64,000 nucleotides of DNA. It comes from Desulfobaculum xiamenense. GTDB lineage: Bacteria; Desulfobacterota; Desulfovibrionia; Desulfovibrionales; Desulfovibrionaceae. This document shows, one piece after another, positions 17,983-26,528 of this stretch. The stretch's first letter is position 1. Every line of letters begins with the position of its first letter. A program made the position numbers and the translations under genes. The notes below the pieces were generated by a model. It was not told the DNA's origin and searched no databases. It saw only the letters and a program-made list of their open reading frames with translations. The stretch spans positions 539,019 through 603,018 of the forward strand of contig NZ_JAATJA010000001.1 of the NCBI RefSeq assembly GCF_011927665.1. The letters run 5' to 3'.

Positions 17983-18920
17983 AACGAATGCTCGCGCTGG
18001 GAATCATGAGTCTCACGCTGACCGCATGCGTGAATCCCGACGACATCAGAACCCTCGACGACCGCGTATACGCGCAGAAGGTTCGCATCGACGGCATCGA
18101 ACAGAAGGTCACGGACCTCTCCACGCCCGACCCGCAGCAGGCGGACACCTGGTCGCAGGTGCAGAGCATGCGCCTTGAGCTGGCGTCGTTGCAGGGCGAG
18201 GTGGAAAGCCTGCGCCGTGCGCTGGACGAACAGCAGGCCGCCACGGATGCCAACCGCAAGTCCGTGAATGCCCTTTCCGGCGACATGCGCGACGTGCACT
18301 CCGCATGGCAGCAGATGACCTCGCAGCTTGGCGTGGATGTCGATCTCGCGGCCATGCGCGCAGAGCGTCAGGCCGCCGAGCAGGCCGCTGGCGCGCCTGC
18401 GGCCAATGCAACCGCCACCGACGGTGCGGCTGCGGCCGATGCCGCCAATGCCACCGCAGAGGCTCCGGCCAATGGTGACATGGAACCGGCCACCCCCGCG
18501 GCGCAGCCCGAAAAGCCCGCTGCCCCGGCCGTCGCCGCCAATGCGGACCCGGCCAAGGCGCTCTACGATTCGGGCCGCAAGTTCTTTGAGGAGCGCAAGT
18601 ACGCCGAGGGCCAGGCCCGCTGGGAGGAGTTTGTGGAGAACTTCCCCAAGCATGAACTGGTGGCCAACGCTCTGTTCTGGCAGGGCGAATGCTACTACCA
18701 GCTCAAGGACTACGCCCGCGCCGTGCTCAAGTATCAGGAAGTGCTGGACGGCCACAAGAAAAGCCCCAAGTACCCCACTGCCCTGCTCAAACAGGGTCTG
18801 TCCTTCATGCGCCTTGGCCGTGTGAAGGCGGGACGCCTGCTGCTGCACGACGTGGTCGAGAAGTTCCCCAAGTCCCCCGAGGCACGGCGCGCAACGGCCC
18901 TGCTCAAGGGACAGCAGTAA
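17979..18920 (+). CDS. cpoB: CpoB/YbgF-like TPR lipoprotein of the Tol-Pal system
   Basis: The 313-residue protein has a lipoprotein signal MKRMLALGIMSLTLTAC with the acylated Cys at 17. A coiled coil follows (about 25-110, with SLQGEVESLRRALDEQQ), then an Ala/Pro-rich linker (120-185) and C-terminal tetratricopeptide repeats (ALYDSGRKFFEERKYAEGQA onward). In E. coli CpoB links Tol-mediated outer-membrane constriction with peptidoglycan synthesis. The same coiled-coil/linker/TPR order supports that assignment, although no tol or pal gene is nearby and the lipid anchor differs from the soluble E. coli protein. Confidence 0.82.
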   Translation: MKRMLALGIMSLTLTACVNPDDIRTLDDRVYAQKVRIDGIEQKVTDLSTPDPQQADTWSQVQSMRLELASLQGEVESLRRALDEQQAATDANRKSVNALSGDMRDVHSAWQQMTSQLGVDVDLAAMRAERQAAEQAAGAPAANATATDGAAAADAANATAEAPANGDMEPATPAAQPEKPAAPAVAANADPAKALYDSGRKFFEERKYAEGQARWEEFVENFPKHELVANALFWQGECYYQLKDYARAVLKYQEVLDGHKKSPKYPTALLKQGLSFMRLGRVKAGRLLLHDVVEKFPKSPEARRATALLKGQQ

Positions 18921-18966
18921 CATCTGCTCCGGCTGCCGACGGCACCGGACGATTGACGGATACATC

Positions 18967-19404
18967 ATGCAAGACGTCATCAAGGCTCATCGCAAGATCG
19001 TTCACCTCTCCTTCCCCCCGGAAAGCTCCGGCCGCCCCGTGGTCTGCAATCTGACCCGGCTGTTCGACCTCACCTTCAACATCCTTCAGGCGTCCATCTC
19101 GCCCCGGCAGGAGGGTTCGCTGACCCTCGAACTGACCGGCAGTGAGGAGAACTACACCAAGGGCATCGCCTACCTCTCCGAGCAGGGCATCAAGGTGCAG
19201 GTGGTGGCGCAGAAGATATTCCGCGACGAGGAAGCCTGCATCGACTGTGGCATGTGCACCGCGCTGTGCGCGTCCAAGGCTTTGCACCTCGACCGCGCCA
19301 CCCGGCGTATCCAGTTCGATTCCGAGAAGTGCACCGCCTGCGGCATGTGTACCCGCGTCTGCCCCGTCAACGCCATGAATGTGCAACTCGACGAAGACTG
19401 GTAG
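18967..19404 (+). CDS. NIL-domain 2x[4Fe-4S] ferredoxin
   Basis: The 145-residue protein joins an N-terminal NIL domain (about 10-80), better known as the ligand-sensing end of MetN ABC proteins, to two iron-sulfur motifs. The first has Cys 91, 94, 97 and 101, and the second has Cys 122, 125, 128 and 132 followed by Pro. The first motif has Ala instead of Pro after its last Cys. This fusion is known in anaerobes and methanogens, where it is linked to sulfur-amino-acid metabolism, but its role here is not shown. It is followed 20 bp later by the PilZ-like gene, probably in one transcript. Confidence 0.85.
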   Translation: MQDVIKAHRKIVHLSFPPESSGRPVVCNLTRLFDLTFNILQASISPRQEGSLTLELTGSEENYTKGIAYLSEQGIKVQVVAQKIFRDEEACIDCGMCTALCASKALHLDRATRRIQFDSEKCTACGMCTRVCPVNAMNVQLDEDW

Positions 19405-19424
19405 CATAGGTTCGGAGGCCGAAG

Positions 19425-19949
19425 ATGAACACACGGGAATTTTCCAGCGTTCCGACCAGAATTCGCGGCTATGTCCGCCGGATGGATTCGGCCTCCGATC
19501 TGCCCATGCTTCAGGAGCAGCTTTCCGCAGCCGAAGACGACGCCCTCGACCTGTCCGGGGTGAAGCTTCAGGAACCGCTTGTGCGTTTTCTTGAGGCCGT
19601 CAACGCCAAGCTCGACACCCTGCTTGGGCTCATGAGCGTGGAACGGCTCGAAAGCGAGTTCGACAGCCGCATCGAGATCGTGGAAATCTCCGGCTCCGGT
19701 CTCGGCTTCACCTGCGCGGACTGCGCCTTCGCCGTTGGCGACAGGCTGGAGTTCGCGCTGCTTCTGGCTCAGTTTCCCTTCCGTGTCGCCGCTGCCGTGG
19801 GCAAGGTCACGCAGGTGCGCACCGTCAACGAGCGCCCCGTATGGAACGTGACCTTCACCAGCGTGCGCGAAAGTGATCAGGAGGCCATCGTCAGGTTCGT
19901 GTTCAGGGAGGAACGCGAGCGTATCCGTGAAAAGAAATGGGCGGAGTAG
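19425..19949 (+). CDS. PilZ-like (cyclic-di-GMP binding) domain protein
   Basis: The 174-residue cytoplasmic protein has an N-terminal helical part (about 20-75) and a C-terminal beta-barrel-like part whose strand EIVEISGSGLGFTC (85-98) resembles the PilZ motif [D/N]xSxxG, with Glu in the first position. The domain ends in the usual helix, RFVFREERERIREK. An RGYVR sequence at 14-18 could be the RxxxR loop but is far from the barrel. PilZ domains bind cyclic di-GMP. Direct binding is uncertain because of the changed motif. The gene lies between a ferredoxin gene and cheZ. Confidence 0.62.
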   Translation: MNTREFSSVPTRIRGYVRRMDSASDLPMLQEQLSAAEDDALDLSGVKLQEPLVRFLEAVNAKLDTLLGLMSVERLESEFDSRIEIVEISGSGLGFTCADCAFAVGDRLEFALLLAQFPFRVAAAVGKVTQVRTVNERPVWNVTFTSVRESDQEAIVRFVFREERERIREKKWAE

Positions 19950-19980
19950 CCGGAAGCGCCAACCGTCCGGAGGGAACAGC

Positions 19981-20736
19981 ATGACCCCCAAGATCGACAA
20001 GCAGCTGGATCAACTGGTCGAGCAGGTGACGCAGAGCGTCGTTGCCGGGCTGGATGCCGTCATCAAGGACGCCATCGTCAAGGAGGTCACCAACGTCCTG
20101 ACGAAGAGCCTCAACAAGGAGATCAAGGACGGCGAGTTCTTCCGCAAGGTCAACGACGACATGCGTCACGGTCTTGAGGAAATCTACAAGGAGATCAAGA
20201 AGGCCAAGCAGAACGATTCTGCCGCCTCCCTGTCTTCCGGCTCTCGCAGCGAGACCGATCAGCTCATCACCGAGGCCTCGGACCAGCTGGACGAGATTCT
20301 CAAGTCCACCGAGGACGCCACTGTGCGCATCATGGACATCGTGGAGAAGCATCAGGAGATGATCGCCCAGTCCGGCAAGCTGCTGCGCGAATTCCGCAGC
20401 GGCGGAGCCAGCAAGGACAGCGTGAACCGCCTTATCGAACTCAACGACACCCACACCTCGGACCTCATCGACGTGATGACCGCCCTCTCCTTTCAGGACC
20501 TTACCGGGCAGCGCATCAAGCGCATCGTCTCCGCGCTCAAGCGCATCGAGGAAGTCGTGTTCAGCCTCTACGTGTCCACTGGCCTTGCCGTGAAGAAGCG
20601 CGACGAGGAGCCGGAGCGCGACACCGAGGAAATCGCTAAAGAAGCGCGCCAGACGGCATCTGAACTCAAGGGCCCGCAGGGCGGCACCTCGCAGGGCGAC
20701 GTGGACGACCTGCTCAAGCAGCTCGGTCTGGAATAG
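19981..20736 (+). CDS. cheZ: CheZ-type CheY-P phosphatase
   Basis: CheZ speeds dephosphorylation of CheY-P and so resets flagellar switching. The 251-residue protein is almost all helix. The conserved catalytic segment LSFQDLTGQRIKRIV (169-183) holds the Asp and Gln that act on CheY-P. The C-terminus, DVDDLLKQLGLE, matches the CheY-tethering peptide of the family. ATG 19981 follows GGAGG at about 8 nt. It is not next to cheA or cheY here but in a run with a PilZ-like protein 31 bp upstream. A strong terminator follows. Confidence 0.88.
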   Translation: MTPKIDKQLDQLVEQVTQSVVAGLDAVIKDAIVKEVTNVLTKSLNKEIKDGEFFRKVNDDMRHGLEEIYKEIKKAKQNDSAASLSSGSRSETDQLITEASDQLDEILKSTEDATVRIMDIVEKHQEMIAQSGKLLREFRSGGASKDSVNRLIELNDTHTSDLIDVMTALSFQDLTGQRIKRIVSALKRIEEVVFSLYVSTGLAVKKRDEEPERDTEEIAKEARQTASELKGPQGGTSQGDVDDLLKQLGLE

Positions 20737-20756
20737 ATTTCATCGCGATACACACA

Positions 20757-20790
20757 AAAGGGCCGCACCGGAATTCCGGTGCGGCCCTTT
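20757..20790. terminator. Bidirectional terminator between cheZ and mgtE
   Basis: The 15-bp perfect arms aaagggccgcaccgg (20757-20771) and ccggtgcggcccttt (20776-20790) are followed by gttttgtgg on the plus strand and ttgtgtgta on the minus strand. Confidence 0.9.
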
Positions 20791-20813
20791 GTTTTGTGGT
20801 ATGATGATTCGTT

Positions 20814-22172
20814 TCAGAACAACAGCAGCGACGACAACCCGAGGAAGGTCAGGAAGCCCGCGCTGTCCGTCAGGGCGGTCAGGAAGATGCTCGACGCCTG
20901 CGCGGGGTCGCGGCCGAGTTCCTTGAACACGACCGGGATGGACGCGCCGGCGACATTGCCGATGCACATGTCCACTCCGAGTGCGAGGCTCATCACGAAG
21001 GCGAGTTCGATCTTGTGAGTCAGCAGGGACACGCCGACCATGACCAGTATGCCCACGATAATGCCGTTGAGCAGGCCGATTCTGGCCTCGCGCGCAACGG
21101 CGAGCCATGCGCGCTTGCGGTCGAAGGCCTCCATGGCCAACTGGCGGATGATGACCGCCAGCGACTGCTGGCCGGAGTTTCCGGCCTGATTGGCCACGAT
21201 GGGCATGAGCGCCGCAAGGATGGCCATCTGGGTGATGGTTCCCTCGAAAAGGTGCACCACCCACGCGGAGACCGCGGAATTGAGGACGTTGACCAGAAGC
21301 CACGGCAGGCGCATGCGCACGGACTGCAACCACGGGGTATCCGTGGTCTCGTCCTGACCGGCGCCGACCATGCCCAGCATGTCCTCGCTAGCCTCTTCGT
21401 GGATGATGTCGATGACGTCGTCGTGGGTGACCACGCCGAGCAGGCGCATCTCCCGGTCCACGATAGGCAGCGCGAGGAAGTTGTAGTGCGTGAGCTTCTG
21501 GGCCACTTCCTCCTTGTCCACATCGAAGTACGAATAGACGAGGTGCTGCTTTCCCAGCACGTCGCGCAGGCGTTGGCCGGGGCGGCTGAGCATGAGATTG
21601 CGCAGCGAAAGCACGCCGATGAGGTGGTCCGCTTCATCGACGATATAGGCGTAGTAGGGAATCTCGGATTCTTCTGCGGCGCTTCGGATGAGTTGGATGG
21701 CCTGATCCGCGGTGAGGTTCTGGTCAAGGACCGTCACCTCGGTGTTCATGACCCCACCGGCGGTGTCGGGGTCGAATGTCAGCAGGGTTTCGATTTCCAG
21801 CGCTTCTTCCTGCTCGACCCGTTGCAGCAGTCGCTGCTGGTGGGCATCGTCGAGGTCGTCCAGAATGTCCGCCGCATCGTCGGGCGACATCTGTCCGAGC
21901 AGGTCGGCTGCGTAGTCCGGAGGCAGATCCTTCATGAGCCGGGCGCGATCATGCCGTTCCATTTCGGCAATGAATTCGGCCGCGTCCTCAGGCTCAAGTG
22001 TGGTGATCACCTCCACCTGTTCTTCGAGCGGCAGACTCTCCAGCAGTTCCGCACCGTCCGCCGGATGCGCGAATTCGAATTCGGCGGCGGGGTTTTCCTG
22101 CGGCTGCGGGACAGCCTGCCCGTCCGGCCCTTGCGGACCGAACTGCGAGGTGATTCTTTCCTTTTCCGTCAT
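20814..22172 (-). CDS. mgtE: Magnesium transporter MgtE
   Basis: MgtE is a dimeric, Mg2+-gated channel of the inner membrane. The 452-residue protein shows the three family parts. The acidic N domain (about 25-150) holds repeats such as LPPDYAADLLGQMSPDDAAD. A CBS pair follows (about 155-275, with YYAYIVDEADHLIGVLSLRN). Five membrane helices make up the C-terminal third (PIVANQAGNSGQQSLAVIIR is the pore signature). The start is uncertain: ATG 22172 and ATG 22235 are both in frame and neither has a good ribosome binding site. The shorter one fits the domain start better. It diverges from nadC. Confidence 0.92.
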   Translation of the reverse strand: MTEKERITSQFGPQGPDGQAVPQPQENPAAEFEFAHPADGAELLESLPLEEQVEVITTLEPEDAAEFIAEMERHDRARLMKDLPPDYAADLLGQMSPDDAADILDDLDDAHQQRLLQRVEQEEALEIETLLTFDPDTAGGVMNTEVTVLDQNLTADQAIQLIRSAAEESEIPYYAYIVDEADHLIGVLSLRNLMLSRPGQRLRDVLGKQHLVYSYFDVDKEEVAQKLTHYNFLALPIVDREMRLLGVVTHDDVIDIIHEEASEDMLGMVGAGQDETTDTPWLQSVRMRLPWLLVNVLNSAVSAWVVHLFEGTITQMAILAALMPIVANQAGNSGQQSLAVIIRQLAMEAFDRKRAWLAVAREARIGLLNGIIVGILVMVGVSLLTHKIELAFVMSLALGVDMCIGNVAGASIPVVFKELGRDPAQASSIFLTALTDSAGFLTFLGLSSLLLF

Positions 22173-22224
22173 AGCCGTTGTGGGGTACCCCAAATGCTGT
22201 TCAAGGTCAAAAGAATCGGGGAAC

Positions 22225-22253
22225 TTGACTCGCATTGGCCCATACCGTACGAG
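22225..22253 (+). promoter_or_regulatory. Candidate promoter of the nadC-nadA-nadB genes
   Basis: TTGACT (22225-22230) and TACGAG (22248-22253) are spaced by 17 nt, about 40 bp upstream of the nadC ATG. The -10 box is weak. Confidence 0.4.
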
Positions 22254-22291
22254 CCGTGTACAGACACAACTCCAACCCTCGCGGGTACGCC

Positions 22292-23170
22292 ATGAACCAT
22301 ACGCCATTCGATGCATTTTTCCAGGGGGTAGCAGGTGACTATCTGCGGCGGGCAATCATTTTCGCGCTTGATGAAGATGGTGCGGACCTCACGTCGCATG
22401 CCGTTTTCACCGGAAACGAAGTGGCGCATTGCGTCATCCTCGCCAAGGAGGAAACCATCTGTGCCGGACTGCCCGTCATCGACCTCGTTCTGGACGCCCT
22501 CGGCCTCGAAAGGCCACACGACGTCACCTTCCACCACGCCGATGGCGACACCGTTTCCGCCGGCACCGTGGTCGCCGAATTCGCCTGCTCGCCCATCGTC
22601 GCCTTCAAGGCGGAACGCGTCATCCTGAATTTCGTCTGTCATCTCTCGGGGATAGCCAATCTCACCCGCCGCTACGTCGATGCGCTGGCGGGAACGCGCA
22701 CCGTGCTCCTCGACACGCGAAAGACTCTCCCCTGCCTCAGATATCCGGAAAAATACGCAGTCTTGCTGGGTGGCGGCAAAAACCATAGGATGGATCTTGC
22801 CGAGATGCTCATGCTCAAGGACAACCACATCGATCAGGCGGGCGGCATCAGTCCGGCGGTTCAGGCCCTGCGAAGAGCCTACACCCCCTGCCCCCCCATA
22901 GAGGTCGAGTGCCGCACGCTCGATGACGTGTCGGAAGCCGTTGCCCTTGGCGTCGATCGCATCATGCTCGACAACATGGACCCCGCAACGCTGCGCGATG
23001 CTCTGGCCCGCATACCCGAGGGTATCGAATCCGAAGTAAGCGGCGGGGTGAATCTTTCCACCATTGCGGACATTGGTCGAATCGGTCCGGATTTCGTGTC
23101 GGTGGGCAGGCTGACCCACTCGGCCCCGGCAGCGGATTTCAGCATGCGTGTCCGCATAACGAATGGATGA
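22292..23170 (+). CDS. nadC: Nicotinate-nucleotide pyrophosphorylase (quinolinate phosphoribosyltransferase)
   Basis: NadC joins quinolinate and PRPP to give nicotinate mononucleotide, the third step in making NAD. The 292-residue length is typical. Visible motifs are the substrate loop TVLLDTRKTLPCLR (about 141-154), the GGGKNHRMDLAEMLMLKDNH segment and the C-terminal barrel motif SGGVNLSTI. ATG 22292 is preferred to the frame's earlier ATG at 22235, which overlaps the promoter. Neither has a strong site. nadA follows at once, and with nadB the de novo pathway from aspartate is complete here. Confidence 0.96.
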   Translation: MNHTPFDAFFQGVAGDYLRRAIIFALDEDGADLTSHAVFTGNEVAHCVILAKEETICAGLPVIDLVLDALGLERPHDVTFHHADGDTVSAGTVVAEFACSPIVAFKAERVILNFVCHLSGIANLTRRYVDALAGTRTVLLDTRKTLPCLRYPEKYAVLLGGGKNHRMDLAEMLMLKDNHIDQAGGISPAVQALRRAYTPCPPIEVECRTLDDVSEAVALGVDRIMLDNMDPATLRDALARIPEGIESEVSGGVNLSTIADIGRIGPDFVSVGRLTHSAPAADFSMRVRITNG

Positions 23171-23174
23171 GACA

Positions 23175-24206
23175 ATGAGCTCCAACCACACGCAGATCAT
23201 CACTGACATCAGGAAGCAGCGCGGATCAGATCTCGTAATCATGGCGCACCACTACCAGCACGAGCGCGTCATCCTGCATGCCGATCTCAAGGGAGATTCA
23301 CTGGAGCTGGCACGGCACGTTCCGTCGCTTAAGGCGGAATACATCGTTTTTTGCGGCGTGAGCTTCATGGCCGAGACGGCGGCAATGCTCGCAGGTGAGG
23401 ACCAGAAGGTCATCATCCCCGCGCCTTCGGCCGGATGCACCATGTCCGGCATGGCTCCCGCCCACCTGCTTGATTGCGTCATGCGCCGCCTCACCGAGGA
23501 CGGCGCGAGCGTCATCCCGCTGGCCTACGTCAACACCTCCGCCGCCGTGAAGGGCATTGTGGGACGCTACGGCGGTTCCGTGTGTACCTCGGCCAACGCG
23601 AAAACCATGCTGGCGTGGGCACTCAAGCGCGGCGAGACGGTCCTTTTCCTCCCGGATCGCAACCTCGGCAACAACACAGCCGATCAGCTCGGCGTGCCCG
23701 CCAACCGGCGCATGCAGCTCGACATCCGCGGCAACGGTTCCCACATCGACGTGAAGAGCGCCACGGCGGCGCGGCTCCTCCTGTGGCCCGGCCTGTGCTC
23801 CATCCACGAGCGCTTCCGCGAGGGGCAGATCGACGAAATCCGCCAGCGCGACCCCGATGCGTTGATTGTGGTGCATCCCGAGTGTCGCCCCGGCGTGGTC
23901 CGCAAGGCCGACGCCGCAGGCTCCACGTCCTTCATCATTAAGTATGTGGCCAACGCACCTGCGGAGGCGACCATCTACGTCGGCACGGAGATCAATCTCG
24001 TGGAGCGCCTTGCCAAGCAGTACCGGGGCGACAAGCGCATCCGGCCGCTGGTCCCCAGCTCCTGCGCCAACATGGCACTGACCACCGAGCGCCTGCTGGC
24101 GGAAACCCTTGAAAATCTGGAGAACTCCGAGCCGGTGCGCGTGCCGGACGATACGGTGCACTACGCCCGCATCGCCTTGGAGCGCATGCTCGAAGCCTGT
24201 GCCTAG
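23175..24206 (+). CDS. nadA: Quinolinate synthase
   Basis: NadA condenses iminoaspartate with dihydroxyacetone phosphate to quinolinate, using an oxygen-sensitive [4Fe-4S] cluster. The 343-residue protein keeps the three expected cluster ligands: Cys60 in VFCGVSFMAETA, Cys208 in LWPGLCSIHERF and Cys297 in PSSCANMALTT. The substrate motifs MAHHYQ and HPEC are also present. ATG 23175 is chosen with GGATGAG just upstream; an ATG at 23163 overlaps nadC by 8 bp and has no site. Either way the gene is coupled tightly to nadC. Confidence 0.96.
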   Translation: MSSNHTQIITDIRKQRGSDLVIMAHHYQHERVILHADLKGDSLELARHVPSLKAEYIVFCGVSFMAETAAMLAGEDQKVIIPAPSAGCTMSGMAPAHLLDCVMRRLTEDGASVIPLAYVNTSAAVKGIVGRYGGSVCTSANAKTMLAWALKRGETVLFLPDRNLGNNTADQLGVPANRRMQLDIRGNGSHIDVKSATAARLLLWPGLCSIHERFREGQIDEIRQRDPDALIVVHPECRPGVVRKADAAGSTSFIIKYVANAPAEATIYVGTEINLVERLAKQYRGDKRIRPLVPSSCANMALTTERLLAETLENLENSEPVRVPDDTVHYARIALERMLEACA

Positions 24207-24272
24207 CCGATTGGAAACATCAACCCTTTCCGTGCAGACCGCTTGAACGGCTCCGGGCCGCTTACGGGAACA

Positions 24273-24313
24273 GGGCATGGCAGACGCGCTTTCGGCAGGC
24301 GTGCGCCATGCCC
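24273..24313 (+). other. Hairpin in the nadA-nadB gap
   Basis: The perfect 9-bp arms gggcatggc (24273-24281) and gccatgccc (24305-24313) extend inward with further pairs. A C-run rather than a T-run follows, so it is not a classic terminator. It lies in the 177-bp gap between nadA and nadB and could adjust nadB levels. Confidence 0.4.
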
Positions 24314-24383
24314 CCCCGCAACGGGTGCGGCCCGAAGTCCGTTTTCCGGCCTGTCGGCATTGCGAACGTCATCGAGCAGGAAC

Positions 24384-25964
24384 ATGCACAGTTATCGCTA
24401 CAAGACCGAGGCTTTGATCATCGGTTCCGGCATCGCCGGTTCCGCCTGCGCCCTCACCCTTGCCGACGCAGGCATACAGGTAACGCTCCTCACGGCGGAC
24501 GACGCGCCGGACAAGGGCAACTCCGCCCTCGCGCAGGGCGGCATCGTCTACAAGGCCCACGACGAGAACCCCCGCGATCTCGAAGAGGACATCTACACGG
24601 CTGGCTGGCGGATCAACAATCCCCGCGCCGTACGCTTCCTCGCCCGCAAGGGACCGGAGGCTGTCCGAAGCGTGCTGGTGGAGAAGCTCGACGTCGCCTT
24701 CGCTCGCGACCCGGATGGCGAATTGGAGCTCATCCGTGAGGGCGGACACGGCAAGCCGCGCATCGCCCACTGCGCGGACTATTCCGGCCGGGCCATCATG
24801 GACCGCATGGTGGAGGCGGTGCGCAAGCATCCAAACATCACCCTGCTCACCGGCCGGACCGCCATTGACCTGCTTACCAGCCATCACCACGCCAATTCCC
24901 TCGAATTCAAGTATCATCTGGTCAATCAGTGCTGCGGCGCGTACGTCTTCAACCAGGAACTCAACCAGGTCGAGACGGTGCTCGCGGACTACACGATACT
25001 CGCCACGGGCGGCATCGGACAGGTCTACCTGCACACCACGAATACCGCGTCGTCCATCGGCTCCGGCATGGTCATGGCCTCGCGCGCCAAGGCCAAGACC
25101 ATCAACGCAGAGTACGTGCAGTTCCACCCCACCGCCCTCTTCCACCGCGCCCCGAGGCGCTTCCTCATTTCGGAGGCCGTTCGCGGAGCCGGAGCGCGGC
25201 TCCTGAACGACAAGGGCGAGGCCTTCATGTCGCGCTACGATCCGCGCGCGGACCTCGCCCCGCGCGACATCGTCACCCGCGCCATTCAGGAAGAGATGCT
25301 CGCCACCGGGGCGGACTGCGTCTACCTTGACGCCGCCAACTACGTCTCGCGCGACATCCATGCGTATTTCCCCACCATCTGCAAGAAATGTAGCGAGATC
25401 GGCGTTGACGTCACGCGGGAGCCGATTCCCGTCGTCCCCGCCGCCCACTACTTCTGCGGCGGCGTGCTCACGGACACCCGCGCCCGGACCACGCTCTCGC
25501 GCCTTTACGCCGTGGGTGAATGCGCCTGCACCGGCGTGCACGGCGCGAACCGCCTTGCCAGCACCTCGCTGCTGGAAGGCCTGCTGTGGGGCGTTTCCGC
25601 CGCGCACGACATCGCGTCCCGCCATTCGCACAAGAACGCCCTGCCCAAACGGCTGGCGGAGTCCATGCCCGACTGGGTGGCCGCAGGAGACACCGAGAAC
25701 GAGGACCCGGCCCTCATCGCGCAGGACTGGGCCACCATACGCTCCACCATGTGGAACTACGTGGGCATCACGCGCACCACGCAGCGCCTCAAGCGCGCCT
25801 TCGACGACATGCGCAACCTCTACCGCCACCTGCAGGACTTCTACCGCGAAACGCCCATTTCCCGCCCGCTGGTGGACCTCTTCCACGGGTGCTACGCCGC
25901 GTACATCGTGACCCTTGCCTCCATGCGCAACAAGGAAAGCAAGGGCTGTCATTACCGCAAGTGA
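24384..25964 (+). CDS. nadB: L-aspartate oxidase
   Basis: NadB is an FAD enzyme that oxidises aspartate to iminoaspartate, the substrate of NadA. In anaerobes fumarate can be the electron acceptor. The 526-residue protein has the dinucleotide motif IIGSGIAGSACALTLADAG (residues 12-30), GNSALAQGGI, the catalytic HYFCGGVLTD region and ANRLASTSLLEGL. The helical C-terminal domain (SIMWNY-like TMWNYVGI segment) is complete. ATG 24384 follows AGG at a short distance; an open frame to 24243 has no site. It ends the nadC-nadA-nadB set and is followed by a strong terminator. Confidence 0.96.
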   Translation: MHSYRYKTEALIIGSGIAGSACALTLADAGIQVTLLTADDAPDKGNSALAQGGIVYKAHDENPRDLEEDIYTAGWRINNPRAVRFLARKGPEAVRSVLVEKLDVAFARDPDGELELIREGGHGKPRIAHCADYSGRAIMDRMVEAVRKHPNITLLTGRTAIDLLTSHHHANSLEFKYHLVNQCCGAYVFNQELNQVETVLADYTILATGGIGQVYLHTTNTASSIGSGMVMASRAKAKTINAEYVQFHPTALFHRAPRRFLISEAVRGAGARLLNDKGEAFMSRYDPRADLAPRDIVTRAIQEEMLATGADCVYLDAANYVSRDIHAYFPTICKKCSEIGVDVTREPIPVVPAAHYFCGGVLTDTRARTTLSRLYAVGECACTGVHGANRLASTSLLEGLLWGVSAAHDIASRHSHKNALPKRLAESMPDWVAAGDTENEDPALIAQDWATIRSTMWNYVGITRTTQRLKRAFDDMRNLYRHLQDFYRETPISRPLVDLFHGCYAAYIVTLASMRNKESKGCHYRK

Positions 25965-26053
25965 TCACTGCATGAGCGATAATTTCATGCAACGATGGGC
26001 ACTGCGAACGCGCCTGTCAGCCCTTGTAAAACAAAGGCCCATGCCTTGAATTT

Positions 26054-26089
26054 AGGAACGCCTTTCGCTTCACCGCGAAAGGCGTTCCT
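26054..26089 (+). terminator. Terminator of the nad genes
   Basis: The 15-bp perfect arms aggaacgcctttcgc (26054-26068) and gcgaaaggcgttcct (26075-26089) with a 6-nt loop are followed by gtttgtgttgt. Confidence 0.9.
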
Positions 26090-26156
26090 GTTTGTGTTGT
26101 CATTTGCGAATCTATTTTGTAAGGCACCTGAAAGGACACTTTCAAGGAGGTTTCGC

Positions 26157-26528
26157 ATGTTCGACAATTCTTCGCTCACGCCCTTCTCCGTCAAAGTGCT
26201 CAACACGCTCCTCTACCATCAGCGGCGCGTCAGAAAGCCCCGCGTCACCGCGGACGACGTGCCGCCCCGAATGCTCTCCTACGGTGACCTCTGCGAGATG
26301 CTCGACAGGGAAAAGCGCCATGCCATCTGCCTGTGCGAGCCGCTGGCCCGCATCGAGGAGTGGTGCGTAGCCAACGACCGCCCGAACCTGAGCGCGCTGG
26401 TGGTCAGCGAGGCGACGCGTCGCCCCGGCGAATGCTACGGCCGTAGTCCCCAGTTCAGCCGCGACAGTTGGGAACAGGACATTCTGGACTGTCTCGGCAC
26501 CATCAACTATCCACTCCATATCTGCTAG
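26157..26528 (+). CDS. Small protein of unknown function
   Basis: I do not recognise this 123-residue protein with confidence. It has a helical N-terminal half (SVKVLNTLLYHQRRV, then MLSYGDLCEMLDRE) and a C-terminal segment LSALVVSEATRRPGECYGR. The latter resembles a short motif (L-ALVV---T--PG) seen in various small mobile or restriction-linked hypothetical proteins, though no catalytic site is visible. ATG 26157 follows an excellent AAGGAGG site at 6 nt; the open frame back to 25995 crosses a terminator, so it is excluded. It stands alone. Confidence 0.65.
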   Translation: MFDNSSLTPFSVKVLNTLLYHQRRVRKPRVTADDVPPRMLSYGDLCEMLDREKRHAICLCEPLARIEEWCVANDRPNLSALVVSEATRRPGECYGRSPQFSRDSWEQDILDCLGTINYPLHIC

